64,000 nucleotides of DNA, from contig CM065648.1 of NCBI GenBank assembly GCA_033220425.1, forward strand, positions 1,240,001 through 1,304,000, read 5' to 3'. The position numbers were made by a program, and so were the translations under genes. Below the pieces are notes generated by a model. The model was not told the DNA's origin, searched no databases, and saw nothing but the letters and a program-made list of their open reading frames with translations. Positions 46,809 through 59,037 of this stretch are shown here, one piece after another (position 1 is the first letter of the stretch; each line of letters begins with the position of its first letter). This DNA is from Lepraria neglecta. Taxonomy: Eukaryota; Ascomycota; Lecanoromycetes; Lecanorales; Stereocaulaceae.

Positions 46809-48938
46809 TCAGCTTCGTGCTTCGTCCTTTGTATCCACGAGTTTTCCATTCACGCTCTCATTTCCAGGAGCGTCAGTTCCAGCAATGTCATTGTCCTTGG
46901 CATCGGGTTTGGTAACTTCGGAAACATCCTGGCTTCCTTGTCCCTCAATATCTTTCTTTACCGGCTTCTTCTTTTTCTTATCAACACCGGGCTCCCCATC
47001 CTCGTCCTCGAAATCCTCATTGAACTCATCATCCACGCTCGGTCCGCCAGGGCCCCTCGTCCTCATAGGCAACCATTCCTTCTCAGGCTCCCTCCACCCT
47101 TCCATCAGCTTGTTAGGCAGCATTTGATAAAAGGAGCAGTGCACGCCGGTTATCGCATCGAAATAGGAGACCCCGAAGCTGAGATGCGTGACCTTGGTCT
47201 CGAACTTCATTCCCACAAAGCACTTACGCAGGAGTTCCTCCTCGACCCAAAATTCGTAGTCCTTGATCACTGGCATGGTGGCAGCCAATGCAGCTTCTTC
47301 CTCTTCAGTCAGATCTTCGTCTTCGATATCGAGACTGAACCACGTCTTTGCCTTCATCTTCCCAATGGTCTTGAGACCCGCACATTGGCGTTGCGCGTAA
47401 AGAGTCAGAGCTTCCTGGTGAGGAAGGATTATTTCGGTGATCTCCAGGCCAGTATCCTCAGTAGCGACGACGCGGCAAGCCTTGTCTCCAAGCTGCTTCT
47501 TGTACTTATCGAAGATGTTATCATTCGCATTCGCGGCAAGAGCGATCTTGAAGACTTTGCGAGCTTGTTCAGGGCTTATGCCAGTATTGAGCTCTAGATC
47601 GAGTCCTTCCATCCACTGTTGCTTGGCGGAGTACATTCCTTGGTACATGCCTCCAAAGATCACGGAGCAGGCCATGTTGAAGTCGCCTGGTAGGAGAGGG
47701 AGGAGCTCTGCGATACTCCATAGTTCTTTTTGTGCTTTGTCACAGATGCCTCGTGCGGCGTTGATTTGGTCTTTGTATTCGGGGCAGACGTCGTGATGGA
47801 GGAGGTAGTTGAGGAAGTTGCGGATGATGTTGACGTTGTATTTTACCATGTCTTCGCTTGTCAAATCCCACCGGGCTGGAAATTGGGTTGATCTGTAGAC
47901 TTGTTAGCCACTTCTTGCCATCTAACCACCAAATTTGCTCACAGGAATGACTTTAGACAACCCTCGAAGTCGACGACCCAGGTGGAATCGCCAGGTCCGC
48001 CTTTGTTGCCCCCGACGTAGTTAGTTGCGCTCAATTCGGCGATCTCTGCAGATGTCTTGGTTGCAAGCGTAGTGGCATCGAGTCCTCCAAACATCTTCGG
48101 TCCTCCTTCGACACCGCCATGGATCAGGTATCTGTCGAAGAGCGTCTTGCGTGCTGAGCCGAGATTGCGCCTCGCAACGAAGCGCTGGATTGCTGTCTCG
48201 ATGCGCCTGCATGAATGTTAGCTACACGCATAACGTCTAGAGACAATGACTATACGTACTGTGCAAACGCATATGAACTTCGAGAAGGTTAGCAAGATGT
48301 CTTTTAACGAATGGATCAGTACTCACGGATCATATATGCCTTTTTCTTCTTCAAACTCTGCAGGCGTAAGAGGAGCATCCACATAATACTCCTCAAAACC
48401 ATTGGGGGCATTCTAGTGAGAAGAAATCCGGGTTAGTCCAGTACCTATGATATAGAGCTCTGAGTAGTACCAATCCCCTCTTGCTCTTCGGCTTTCTCTT
48501 CTTCTTCTTTTTCACTCCGACTTGAGTACACTCATCATCCTCTGGCTCCTGATTCTCTTCCCCTTCGGGCAAGACCTGCTCGATGTTCGGATTGCTAGCG
48601 GCTTCTTCGTCGGCCGGTTCTGCGATCGATGCATGTTTAGAATTGACTATTGGGTTGGTGTCTGCCTCGCTACGGCTCCATTCTTTCGATGAAGCATCGT
48701 TGGCCAAGCTGACATAGTTGGGGTCAACTTCGCTCAGAGCTGTGGGCTTTTGGACGCCATTTGCACTGTTATGCTTCGCATTTTCGTCCGACTTGGCCAT
48801 ACGGTTGGGCTGTGAGTCAGTTGGGGCGGGTTTTCCGAGAGAATTGCCGTTAGGATCAGCGGCAGCATCGTGATCATGTGCAGGCAAAGCATCAGATGTT
48901 TTAACACCGTTCGCTTCCAGCTGGTTCTCTTCTTCCAT
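46809..48938 (-). CDS. arb1: Argonaute siRNA chaperone complex subunit Arb1
   Basis: Five minus-strand exons, 48471-48938, 48327-48412, 48260-48277, 47943-48206 and 46809-47892, give 639 residues. The N-terminal 155 residues are disordered, with an acidic stretch and the basic patch KKKKKRKPKSKRG. The family core begins NAPNGFEEYYVDAPLTPAEF and continues ERI-type ARRNLGSARKTLFDRYLIHG, TQFPARWDL, NYLLHHDVCPEYKDQI, LWSIAELLPLLPGDFNMACS and MLPNKLMEGWREPEKEWLP. Arb1 binds Argonaute in a complex that holds duplex siRNA and is required for heterochromatin silencing in fission yeast. The tail is acidic and Lys-rich. Exon three has 18 nt (a micro-exon) and was needed to keep the frame. ATG 48938 is used; the frame upstream has only a GTG. 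Confidence 0.88.
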
Positions 48939-49721
48939 TTTGATGATCACACGAGAGCTATGCCATACGGCTGATCAATGAGAAGAAGGGGGATCCCTAA
49001 GTGTGAGAAGAGATGCACTTGCGATAGAGCATGAGAGAAGAAAATGAGGCGGCTTTTGAATGCAAGAAGCCGTGTTATGATGTGAAGCAAGTCTGAAGCG
49101 TTCTCAAGGCTGGAACATTTTTAGTGATGGGCTTAGCAGTGAAGTTATAACACCCCGGCTTGCCGTAGAGTGCTACTAAGAATGTGTATCCCAAAGACTC
49201 ACTGATGTGGTGTGAGGAGCAATTGAGGGATAGATGTTAGTCTTCACAAAAGCCGGAGCGTGTGTTGGTCAGGTGATTTTCCCGCCGCTAAGCGCGTCAT
49301 ATACTCAGCTACCTTATATTTCAAGCACAACATTGGTAAGACTGTTGATCGAAAGCCTTGGTGAGGACACAGCCTTTCGACCAGTCCCAGACACATGGAA
49401 TGCCAAGATGAATGATATTAGTCAGCATCTATGTCAACGAATTAGCTTCCCGGATAGATATCGGGCTGACCCTAGTTCAGCCCCCGTTTCAGCCCTGGAA
49501 CTGCCAAGCCTCCAATCAAATGCTCGCAAAACCGGCTCCATTTCATTTCTCTTCTCTTCTCGAATCTTCACAGGTGCCCTGCAAGCAAGGCTAAGGTAAT
49601 ACGTGGCCTTCACATATGGCCTGTCCCGCGCCCGACAGTCTCGGGCAATCCTTCAAGACTCCATCAACACTCCTTCTCGTCATGTAAAGACAAGCACATC
49701 TTCGCCTCTTCTTTCTGAATG
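48939..49721. other. Divergent promoter region, Arb1 / IPMK
   Basis: Upstream regions of both genes. A 121-codon plus-strand frame at 49234-49599 has no recognisable motif and is not called. Confidence 0.5.
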
Positions 49722-50847
49722 ATGGCGGACAAAAAGTCCTTTCGCAAGTCCCAACTTATTGCCTTGGACCACGTCGCTGCTGGCCAGTAAGTGACGTCCA
49801 ACTTTTTTATGCATGTTCCACGGCTGACTGGGACTGTACAGCGATGGTGTCCTTTCAGATCCATCAGGTGAAATCGTCGTGAAGCCATGCAAGCAGTCGG
49901 AGATTGATTTCTATGAATCCACTTTGGCGCACCCAGACTTCCTCCCACACATACCTACTTACATGGGCAGAATCTCTCTCGGATCAGACACTACTGTAGC
50001 GCAGGCGGCAGGGACGCTCATTCTACCTGGCGAGACTGTCCAGGACCTGAGACCTGCTGGGCCCGGTATAGCTGGCGCAACACTCATTGAGAACGCTTGG
50101 GCACCTTCGAATGGCGGGAAGATACAGACGGATTTGGCGGTTGTGTTGGAGAATGTGGCGGCGGGATACAAGAAGCCTAATATCCTTGATGTGAAACTGG
50201 GCGCAAGACTTTGGGCAGACGATGCTCCGTTGGCTAAGAGGGCGAAGTTGGATAAGGGTGCGGAGGAGACGACGAGCAAGCCTTTAGGTTTTCGTATTGC
50301 GGGCATGAAGACTTATCAAGGTGTAGACACGAACGCGCATAATGGCATCACGGCAGACGGCTACAGACTCTATGACAGGATATATGGACGCGGCTTCAAC
50401 ATCGACACAGTCCCTGAAGGATTTGGAGAATACTTCCGCCTGGTCAAAAATGACAAACCTGAAGGCCCGATCAGAAAAGTAATCAGAAGATTCATTGACG
50501 ACCTCGAGGCAATGGCTCATGTGCTCGAGAACGAGGAAAGCAGGATGTACTCAGCAAGTCTGCTATTCGTCTACGAAGGCGACCACGAAGCTCTACAAGA
50601 CGCTTTCTCAACTGAGAAAGACATCATTGCGTCTCTCAACAATAGCGCCGCAGAGACTGACGAATCTTCGAATGGCAATGGCGCCGTCGAGGAGGATGAG
50701 GAAGGACGGGTCAAGTTCCCATCCATACAAAGTCTCAAGCTTATCGATTTTGCACACGCTGAGTGGATGCCTGGACAGGGACCGGATGAGAATCTATTGC
50801 ATGGCATCAGGAATGTCATTAAGACACTTTCAGGTCTCGTAGGATGA
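49722..50847 (+). CDS. ipk2: Inositol polyphosphate multikinase (Arg82/IPK2 family)
   Basis: Two exons, 49722-49786 and 49842-50847, joined in phase 2 by a 55-nt intron (GTAAGT donor, CTGAC branch, TACAG acceptor), give 356 residues. A second ATG lies directly before (49719) in frame, so the protein may start Met-Met. The inositol-phosphate-binding signature is PNILDVKLGARLWADDA (P-x-x-x-D-x-K-x-G). The C-terminal kinase motifs are SASLLFVYEGDHEAL (SSLL type) and LKLIDFAHAEWMPGQG with the catalytic Asp of IDFAH. The N-terminal HDGVLSDPSGEIVVKPC is also family-typical. The enzyme phosphorylates Ins(1,4,5)P3 to IP4 and IP5, feeding pyrophosphate signalling and chromatin remodelling. An acidic insert (around 270-285) is disordered. 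Confidence 0.93.
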
Positions 50848-51250
50848 GACTGCCTGTCTATAATACCCATGAATACGCTATGCTATTCATCTCACCGACC
50901 AGGTCTGGCCGCACAACCCAATTCGTCGAGGACACCTACAATATTTTCTCTTCTCTTGTCCTCTTTTCTCTTCACCCGTCTCTTCCAACATGACATCTTC
51001 TCAAGCTTTCAAGTTACCAGACTTCTCAAGAAACTTACACTATGTAGCAACCGGTGAAGAATGGGCCAAACGAACTCAATGAAATCTACCAGTCATGAAA
51101 ATTCAATATGTCCATTGAAGCACTTTTCTACATATGCAGTGTATGCCTCATTTCTCCAACGCCTGTCATGATGCGTCCTTCCTCACTCAACGTAATGCGA
51201 CAATGCCGTCGTCCTCGTTTCAATGCCGCAACGATCCGCCGTTATTATGC
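50848..51250. other. Convergent intergenic region, IPMK / DDB1
   Basis: 400 bp between converging genes, presumably both 3' UTRs. CT-rich at 50935-50995. Nothing else. Confidence 0.5.
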
Positions 51251-54200
51251 TCAATGTAATCGCCTGAGCCCCTCAATCAACTCCCTAATTCCCTCAACCC
51301 CACCCTTCTCCTTCCCCACAGTCCCCAGCCCCTCCACGACTTCCTCCTGCGACCCGCCCGGCAGGTCCAAGAATCCCTCAATCAATGCGCCATCCACAAA
51401 CCGAAATGGTTCCTCCGCTTCTCTCACCCGGTTCTTGAAAGCCCGATAGGCATTGAACGGCACATTCCCCAAGCTGCTGACTAGAGGCGCGAGCGCAGCT
51501 TGCAGTCTCATAAGCAGGTCCTGGTGAGAGGGCGAGATAAGACCGAAGAGGTAGATGCTCCCTTCGACCGTCGCGAGGAAGGCTTTAGGCGTTACTGGCG
51601 CTGGTGCAGTAGGGGAAGTAGGGACGGAGAAGGAGCGTATGCGATTGACCATCTCCCCCAAGCGCATCTCGCTCGTGACTTCTAATCGTCGTTGATCATC
51701 CGCCGTGACTCCAGCGGTGTTTTGTCTCAGCACCATTAAGTTTCCTTCCGCGTCGGCTTCGAGCCAGGTGTCTTCGCCTACGTGCGCGACAGCCGTGCCC
51801 CATGCTGTTTGGTAATGGCGCGCTGTTTCCGTGAGAGTATCGGAGAGGCCGGCTGTGCCGGGGGTGTAGGTTGTTATGGAGACGGATTTCATGAGGTCGG
51901 CGATTGCGATTTGGGAGCCGTGGATGGAGAGATCGATTGGGGCAGTGGAGGTTCGGTAGGTGGCTTGTTTGTGAAGGTGAGAGTTAGCAAGGCTGTAGAT
52001 CACGACCTGTGTAGTCGGTTAGCATTAAGCGTGAGGAAGGCAGGGGGAAGGCAGGGAGAGAGGAGGTACCGTTTTGACGAGGGCGGCGACGATATTACCG
52101 TCAATCGCGCCGAGAGCTCTGCAGGCACCTTTGACAGGGAGTTCGGTGATGACTTTGAGAGTTCGCTCGGTGGTTACTGCAAAAACAATAATTCGGCCGC
52201 GAATGGATTCATCATGATCGTCGTCTAGGTATGCTGTGCCAACGAGAAAGCGTTCTACTAATTCGCCGTGGTCTTCGCGGATGTCGGCTCTGGTGACGCT
52301 TTCCACGAGTTCCTCTTCATTCAATTCGTAGGTATCGAGTTCCGTGAAGAGAACCTCATCTGCAAGCTTGAAGTGGCTCTTCAAAACTTCTTGTGACCCA
52401 CGCAGTGATCTGTGAATAGTGCCGATGCCGAAGGCTTTGAGCTTGGTTGAGTATGCAATTCTTCGCACAGTCTCCCTAACTGGCAAGGTTTGAACGTGTG
52501 TAGTCCGCTCTGTATCGACGAGTGCGATCCTAACGTCCTCTGAAGTTGCAATAGCGATAGCACCCGGGTAGGCTTCAGAGTCAAAGGAGCAAATGCAGGA
52601 TGCTTTCTCGGCAGTGACAGCAGAATAGACGATTTGACCCTCAGAACCGTAGATCAAGCTCGGATGCTCGCATGTTGCGAAAACATTGGTGAGCCCGTCG
52701 TCTCTGGGGAGAGCTTTGAAGCTGGCCTGCTGAGTGCCAAGAACAATAGCCTTTTTCGAAGATAGTATGTAGCTCTTTAAATGAACAAAATATGTGATAA
52801 CCTCCCCATTGGTCATGGCTATGAAGAGGGTTGGTGGCTGATCGGCTAGGATCTGGGCGAGTAGTATGGAACGCGGCACTGACACAGCATCCTCACTGAC
52901 AGTAACTTTCTGTATAGTCTCCAGCGTGTTTACTTTCATGATAGCCACCGAAGCACTTTGCCAGAAGCCCACGATGCATATGTCTGATGAAATATGTGTT
53001 AGATGGATGCAAGCGATCTGGCCCTCTTCGGCGAATTGTCGTCTTGCTAGAACCCGTAAATTGTTCTTCAAATCTACAGTGATAGCCTCTTGTCCGCCTA
53101 CTGATAGGGCCAGACTTTGATCATTGGCTGATGCTGCTGTAATTGCATGTCCACTTGGTGGCTTCCATTCAGAGAGCACCATACCGTTCTCCAAATCAAT
53201 GAGTCGAACTGAAGAAACGGTCACCTGTAGCAGATGGCCGCCTGGGAGATCAGCTGCGAGTAGAGTGCATTCTGACATCGAGAAACCCATATAGTCGGCC
53301 TTTTCTTCTACCTCCCCATCTGCTTGAAACTGGAATAGCCTGGTTTCATCGACAAAAGACACCACAAGCAGGTCAACATTGCCAGTTGCAGCGCTGGACC
53401 GTAGAGAAAATAGGTCTGTGGCATGATTCATTTCTCCTAGAAGGCCTTGTTCTTCGAGACCAACACCGCTTCGGACACTTCGCAGGCTGCCATCTTGAAA
53501 TGCACCTGAACCGGTAACGATTCGTGCTTGGCCAGAAGAATACTCATTGGTCTGTCCTTCTCCTGCTCTGCTGCCCATATCCATTATAGTGAAGTCCAAA
53601 ATAGGCGCAATATTCGAGATCGTTTGCACTACCTCGATGCCTTGTTCTTGAATCTTAACCACCTGTGAGTCCCCTTGATGAGAGCCCACAAACATGTAGC
53701 CACCATCTAGATAGACGAGTACCGAGGCTCTTGAAGTTTGCCCAATCACATCAAGCTTCCATCCTGTGACCTCGTCTTCACGTTCGATCAAGAGCATCAG
53801 GAGATATAGTTTTCCAAAGTCGTCCGCTAGCAGCCACCTCTGGTTGTCCACCTGCGTCCAGCTTACGAATTGTGTAGCTTCCTTGAGCTGGTTGCTCAGA
53901 AATTCTCCGTTGATGTCTTCAAGATAACTGATGGAGGTCTCTGCGAGCACAAGGACGCCGTCTGCAATTTTGTAAGTCTGGGTTCAAACTCTGAGGTGCA
54001 GAAGACCTACATGCAGGTGCTGGCACAGGGATAAGATGACTAGCCCCCAGCTCAAGGTCATTCCGGGCGCCGACAACGTCCTCAAGGTCGGCACTGCCCG
54101 GATCTCCACTTCCTCCAGCAGTGTAGTCCAGTTTCCGCACACTCATACATACTTTCTGATGGTTGTCCTCGTAAAGAAACGCAAGCTGGGCTTGTTCGCT

Positions 54201-54746
54201 GTCTCCTGCTTGAGGGTACAGAAAGGCTGCGGACCGGACGAACAAGTCGGATATCCTTGCTGGAACAGGGTCTCCCAGTGTCCCAAGGTCACCGGACCCT
54301 CTATTCTTGCCCTTTTGCGCCATGGGTATAATGGTGACAATGCCGTCGAAGAGCAACAGGGCCATGAAGCGTCTGGTAGGGTCGATCAGGCATTGGTCCT
54401 CAATCTGCGAGTCTCGTGATGTCTTATCGGCTTGATCTTGGTAGCTCTTTTCTGTGCGTAACTGACGACTCTGTGCGTCCCATGAGATTGTAAAGTACAT
54501 GTAGCGATCCGTGCCAACGAAGAGGTGGTCAGTCGTAGAATTGGAGGGCCGTAATCTTTCGAGCATTGTGACCTTGCCGTACAGGGTTCTGGAATGGGAT
54601 AGAGCGAGACCATCCTGTGTCTGGGTGTAGATTTCGAGTCTATTTGCTTTAACCAGCACCAGACATTCCTCGTCCGGGCTGAGCAGACTGAGCTTTAATG
54701 CATGTCTCACGCTGGTAGGCCGATGTATATGAGCGAGGTATGCCAT
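51251..54746 (-). CDS. ddb1: DNA damage-binding protein 1 (DDB1), Cul4 ligase adaptor
   Basis: Three minus-strand exons, 54011-54746, 52070-53961 and 51251-52006, give 1127 residues, the usual length of DDB1. The frame opens MAYLAHIHRPTSVRHALKL and shows beta-propeller repeats throughout, such as ECLVLVKANRLEIYTQTQDG, LLADDFGKLYLLMLLIERED, DVIGQTSRASVLVYLDGGYM and VVYSLANSHLHKQATYRT-like segments. The last part, ending in EELIEGLRRLH-type helices, is the CPSF_A domain. DDB1 links substrate receptors to Cul4 for ubiquitination in nucleotide-excision repair. In Neurospora a DDB1 complex with Cul4 and DIM-5 also directs H3K9 methylation and DNA methylation. CPSF160 and SF3b130 are longer paralogs with the same fold; length and N terminus favour DDB1. 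Confidence 0.88.
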
Positions 54747-55259
54747 CTTTGGCCGGATAGTGTCCCACGAAGTTGTCTTGTGACAGCTCCAGCAACAGAG
54801 GTCGATTGCACAAACAATGGGCTGACGAGATTCGGTTGAACAATTTCCTGGGATAGTATTGAACCGATCGCTGCTCCTTGCGAGCTACTATGGAGGTCGA
54901 GTTAGGGCAAATAGAGTTCGGATTAAACGGTTTTATGGGGCAATACGCTAAATAATGAATCAATCACTGCTCCTTGCAAGCTGATCTTCGGTAGTCAGAA
55001 ACTCCGCTAGCCCAGATTCTAGGGCATTTGACCATCAAATTGAGTCATACATGTGTTATTTCGAATCGCGACGAGCTTGAAATGTGTATTTTAACAACGA
55101 AGTGGAGTTTCAAACTTGTATGTCCGAAGAGCCCGCGCTTGACCGATTAGACGGGAGCTAAGCCGATAAAGTTGCATAAACGCCCGGGATGACGCGTTTC
55201 TTTTGGCGAATGTCTAGCTCCACGATCACACAAAACAATCCAGCTTCCGCTCAGTCACG
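54747..55259. other. Divergent promoter region, DDB1 / Rpc5
   Basis: 513 bp holding both upstream regions. A near-repeat of ATCACTGCTCCTTGCAAGCT / GATCGCTGCTCCTTGCGAGCT-type sequence occurs at about 54865-54890 and 54960-54985, about 95 bp apart. No gene seen. Confidence 0.5.
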
Positions 55260-56949
55260 ATGCTTCGAAACAAAAGAAACCTGAAAATCGACGAGACTGA
55301 GCTCAACAAAGCTGCTCGAGCTACATTTCGTGGTCAAACTCACACAGAACGGTCGCCCAGTAGGGGGATCTCACCCTCACGAACGGGACTTGCATCGGAA
55401 GATGTGCTCCCATACGTCTCATATAATGGTATCAAGGCCCAACTTAAAGCCGATCGTCGCCCAAAAAAACTCAAGAAGAGCATCCAAGACGCGAACCCAA
55501 TCCTAAAGCAGTACAAACTCTTCATCAATGATTCCAAGAAGCGCACGCTACTCATACAATATCCCAATCGTGAAGTCGGTGCGGAGTATCGTGGAGCAAA
55601 CGGACAGAAGCCTCTCGAACTACGGATGAAGCCGAAAACTGGCGTCGCTGAGATTGACATCCCTATGGAGATCCACGTCAATTACGACAAGGAAAAGGGT
55701 ATTGAGTATGGAGAGGCTATGCGTGATAGTCGAGTCCTGCAACAGGGAGGCTCTTACGGTCTTTCGGGCGGCTTATGTGTTGGTTCAAAATCTTCGGCGA
55801 AGGACGCTCGACGAGCACCAATGCCCGAAGGACCGTCGAAGGAGAAGCTCTTGGATAACTTCGAAGACGCCAACAACAAGGGACACGTGATGAACAAGAT
55901 CACTCTCGGAGGCAGAGTTGTTCCCTTCCAGGACGGTGATCCAATCTACATGTACGCGACTTTCAAAGGAGGTGAGCAGCATCGACTGAACTCATACAAC
56001 GAGTTGCTCTTAGCTAACCGTTCTACAGACATTTGCAGCTTTACCAAAATCGACGCAATGGTGCAACTACGTCCGCAATTCGACCATGTCGACGCTCTAC
56101 GCGACAGGGAGAAGTCAAACCCTCGTGCGGACCACGGTGCTGAAGAGACAGCCGCGGATGAACCTGAAGAGAGAGAAGCCAGAGCTGTCAACATGGCCGT
56201 CAAATCTGCTGAAAATCTCGAAGAGTTAGACTTGTACGGGGGAATGAGCACTACGAACAAACTCCTAAAGGACATCCGTGATGAGCCCTGGCAGAGATTG
56301 CAGTGGATTGACCAAGATGTATGTGATCTACGTCTCTTCACACGATACAAGCTGCTAACATTTTGGACAGGAGCCAGAGTCGTACCAGGTTTACGACGAA
56401 AATTTCGTCTACCAAGACCCGGATAATGCTCCTCAGCTCGTCTCTGAGATGACCAATGAGCAATATCTCGACGCCATAAGCTGCCCCCGCATCGACCCTA
56501 TCAAGCAAGGCGCAAAGATCCTAGGTGGAGATGACGCTTATTCCACAACCGAGACCCAGGGCAACGATGGGGAAAAGAGCGAGGTGGACCTTGGAGAGAC
56601 TACTGATGAGGACGAAGCGGCGCACAGCGGCGACGAGGAGACCGCTGCCGATGACGACGAGGAATGGGAATACTGGCCTGCAGGCGCAGTCCGCCCGGAC
56701 CGCATCGATGTCCAAATAAGGATGGAGGGAGCCTGCAGGAGGCTCGTGGCACTTGGCAACAATGATGCTAGCATTGCCCGCAGTGAGGCCAAGATTAGGC
56801 AAGGTTTCGCCAGTAATCCGACTCGGCGTGCTCAGTGCTCCTTCCTGTGGAAGGACGATCCTCATCATATCTACTACAAGTTCCGCCTCGCTCAGAATCG
56901 TGCTGGCAAAGGCATTCCTGAGAGCAAGGATCGTGAGCATATGGTCTAG
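55260..56949 (+). CDS. rpc5: RNA polymerase III subunit Rpc5 (Rpc37/Sin-like)
   Basis: Three exons, 55260-55971, 56029-56318 and 56371-56949, give 526 residues. The family core is near residues 95-250: YKLFINDSKKRTLLIQYPN, ELRMKPKTGVAEIDIPMEIH, YDKEKGIEYGEAMRDSRVLQ and QGGSYGLSGGL, then KITLGGRVVPFQDGDPIYM. Rpc5 pairs with Rpc53 in a TFIIF-like subcomplex of RNA polymerase III involved in termination and reinitiation at tRNA and 5S genes. The central and C-terminal parts carry acidic disordered stretches (ETAADDDEEWEYWPAGAVR). The first two introns are phase 1 and phase 0. It is transcribed divergently from DDB1. Confidence 0.85.
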
Positions 56950-59037
56950 ACGACGGTGTTGATAGGGGAATATGGCAAGCATAGCGAGGTGTCATGCGGT
57001 ATGTCTTTAGAGATACCCAATTTTAACTGCAACGAAAATGCGAGGTGTTAGGCGGCATGTCTTTAGAGATACCCAAGGGAAACTGCATTCAGATAACGAG
57101 GTGTTAGGCAGCATATCTTTAGAGAGATACGCAGATAGAAAAGCAATTAAATGAATCTTCCGAGTCAAATTTTTTAGCATTTAATGTGCTTTCAGGTTGA
57201 AAGTGTGAAAATTGGTGCAGCATAGAGCTGAGAATACTTTGACACTGCTTGCATGCATTGTATGGAAGTGGACACCCAAAAATTAAGCAGGAATGGGACC
57301 CTGGCAGTTTATGCACAAGTACGCGAGGGGGATGACAATGCCTCTTGGGCGAGGAGCTGAGAGTCTGGCTGTCTTACTAAACCAGAAATTAAGAGCTGGC
57401 AAGGTTATCTGGGCGAGGATTTGAGAAGATGGTCGTTATCAGATTGTGACACCAATAAAAAGGCCGAGCTAATTTGTAGATAGATACAAGAAGGCAAAAT
57501 CTTTGAAAACCTTGGCTTTATCACGGGGTCCCACATAACTGTTTACACTGCTTCCATGACTCAAGTTCAAGAAGAAAGGAGGCTAGAAATGCGATCCAAA
57601 GCCAATTGAAATGCCACGTGGAATCAGTATCAGGTGATAGCACGGCAAGAAATAAGGGCGAGAAGGAGCCAATATAAAGAAAACAAAGCTTGACGGTTGG
57701 TAAGAGGAATAGCCGAGTAAACTAGCCTGCTGTGACGCGCGATGGTGGCAATGTCAACACACGCCTGATTCTTTCGCCTGGCCGAACCACCAGGATCTGA
57801 AATTCAGCGAAAAGAAAAAGAAAAGGCAAAGGAAAAAAAAATAACCCTCAGAACCGATATCCCACCAATGGGCTATGTCAGAGACACTAAGGTAAGCAGA
57901 GTCTGCTAAACATGAAACCAAGCAATGCTTGAAAACCTGGGACTCGAACCGAGAAAGCAGCATACAGCATTGTAGATAAGATATCGTAATGAAATTGGGG
58001 CTAAACCCCTCTGATACGCCAAATCATTGACTTCTGTTTCAAAACGAGTTCTGAACCACGCAGCCACACGTGCTCCAGCTCCAACTAAAAGGCTGTTCAC
58101 TATCCTTTAATACATTTCAACAAATTAAATTTGGTCGCACCACATTATCCCGCAACGAATAATTTCTCTCTTTCAACACGTTTAACAACTCGCTAAGATC
58201 TAATCTTCAACGACACATTTCTCACCATAATTGGCTGTTCAGCACCTATCGTCTGTACCTGGCATCCGTCGCACTTATCTAGCGAATCTTGTCCTCACGA
58301 ATACCTCGGAGCAAAACATGGAGCGCAAATGCGTCACGCCCATCTCAACATCCTTCTAAAGTCCTCTTGTACCTTATCACTTGGCACACTAAGGTTCGTT
58401 GGAGCCATTCAGGCATATCAAGAAGAGCAAAAAAGCCAATTCTTGATCAAGGCCAGGCTCGAGCACACAGGGTGTGTAGGACGATACCAGTAGGATTGCC
58501 AGCTCGGCGATGCCTCAGCATCAAGAATTAGAGATGCAACAGCCTCTGGCTTCATGGAGACGACTGTTCTCCAAGGATCATAATTGTATAGGCAAAGCAT
58601 CGCCATTGATCAGAATACCGATTTTAGGATATGTCATCGCATAGAGAAATTAGTTAAGAGCCACCGAGCCACAGTCCACGCATGAGCAGGGGTAATATGA
58701 CTATAATGGGAGGCCTGATAAGCAGCGGTATGCACTCGTGCCCTGTCAAGCTCGAGACTGGTCGTCACTGATAGATTTGGGGAAGCCTTCAAGTGTCTCG
58801 CTTTTCTTGGTGCAGAAAGTTCAAGGCAACAAATTCTGGGTATCCAGACCCTAATAACAAATAGAGAGGAAGTCAAGATCACTTTGGTCAAGCATCGAAT
58901 GGGTTGGGTCGTCGAACATGAAGAGTTGACGTCGAACTTTGTCCGTCTGGGCATGATCTCTAAGCGCAAGCGACCCGGAGAAACGCCAATAGCACAACGC
59001 TATTTCCTCTCTTGGCGTACACCCAGCTCTTTCCACC
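56950..59037. other. Long intergenic region
   Basis: 2.1 kb between Rpc5 and Clp1, both plus strand. Begins with the 56-bp repeat array. AT-rich near 57440-57850, with an A-rich tract at 57808-57840. Short frames at 58289-58990 on both strands show no family resemblance. No RNA gene was confirmed, although a tRNA T-arm-like stretch was examined near 57940. Confidence 0.5.
56985..57130. repeat. 56-bp tandem repeat, 2.6 copies
   Basis: Copies begin CGAGGTGT at 56985, 57041 and 57097. Each holds TCTTTAGAGATACCC-like sequence at the same offset. The third is truncated with an extra AGAG. It starts 36 bp after the Rpc5 stop codon, so it is probably in the 3' UTR. Confidence 0.9.

Noticed and set aside
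49234-49599. 121-codon plus-strand frame upstream of IPMK
   Set aside because: No conserved motif, non-uniform composition, and it lies in the divergent promoter region.
57906-58060. Possible tRNA on the minus strand (GGTTCGAGTCCCAG T-arm-like sequence near 57945)
   Set aside because: The T stem has a mismatch and no matching acceptor, D arm or anticodon arm could be folded upstream.
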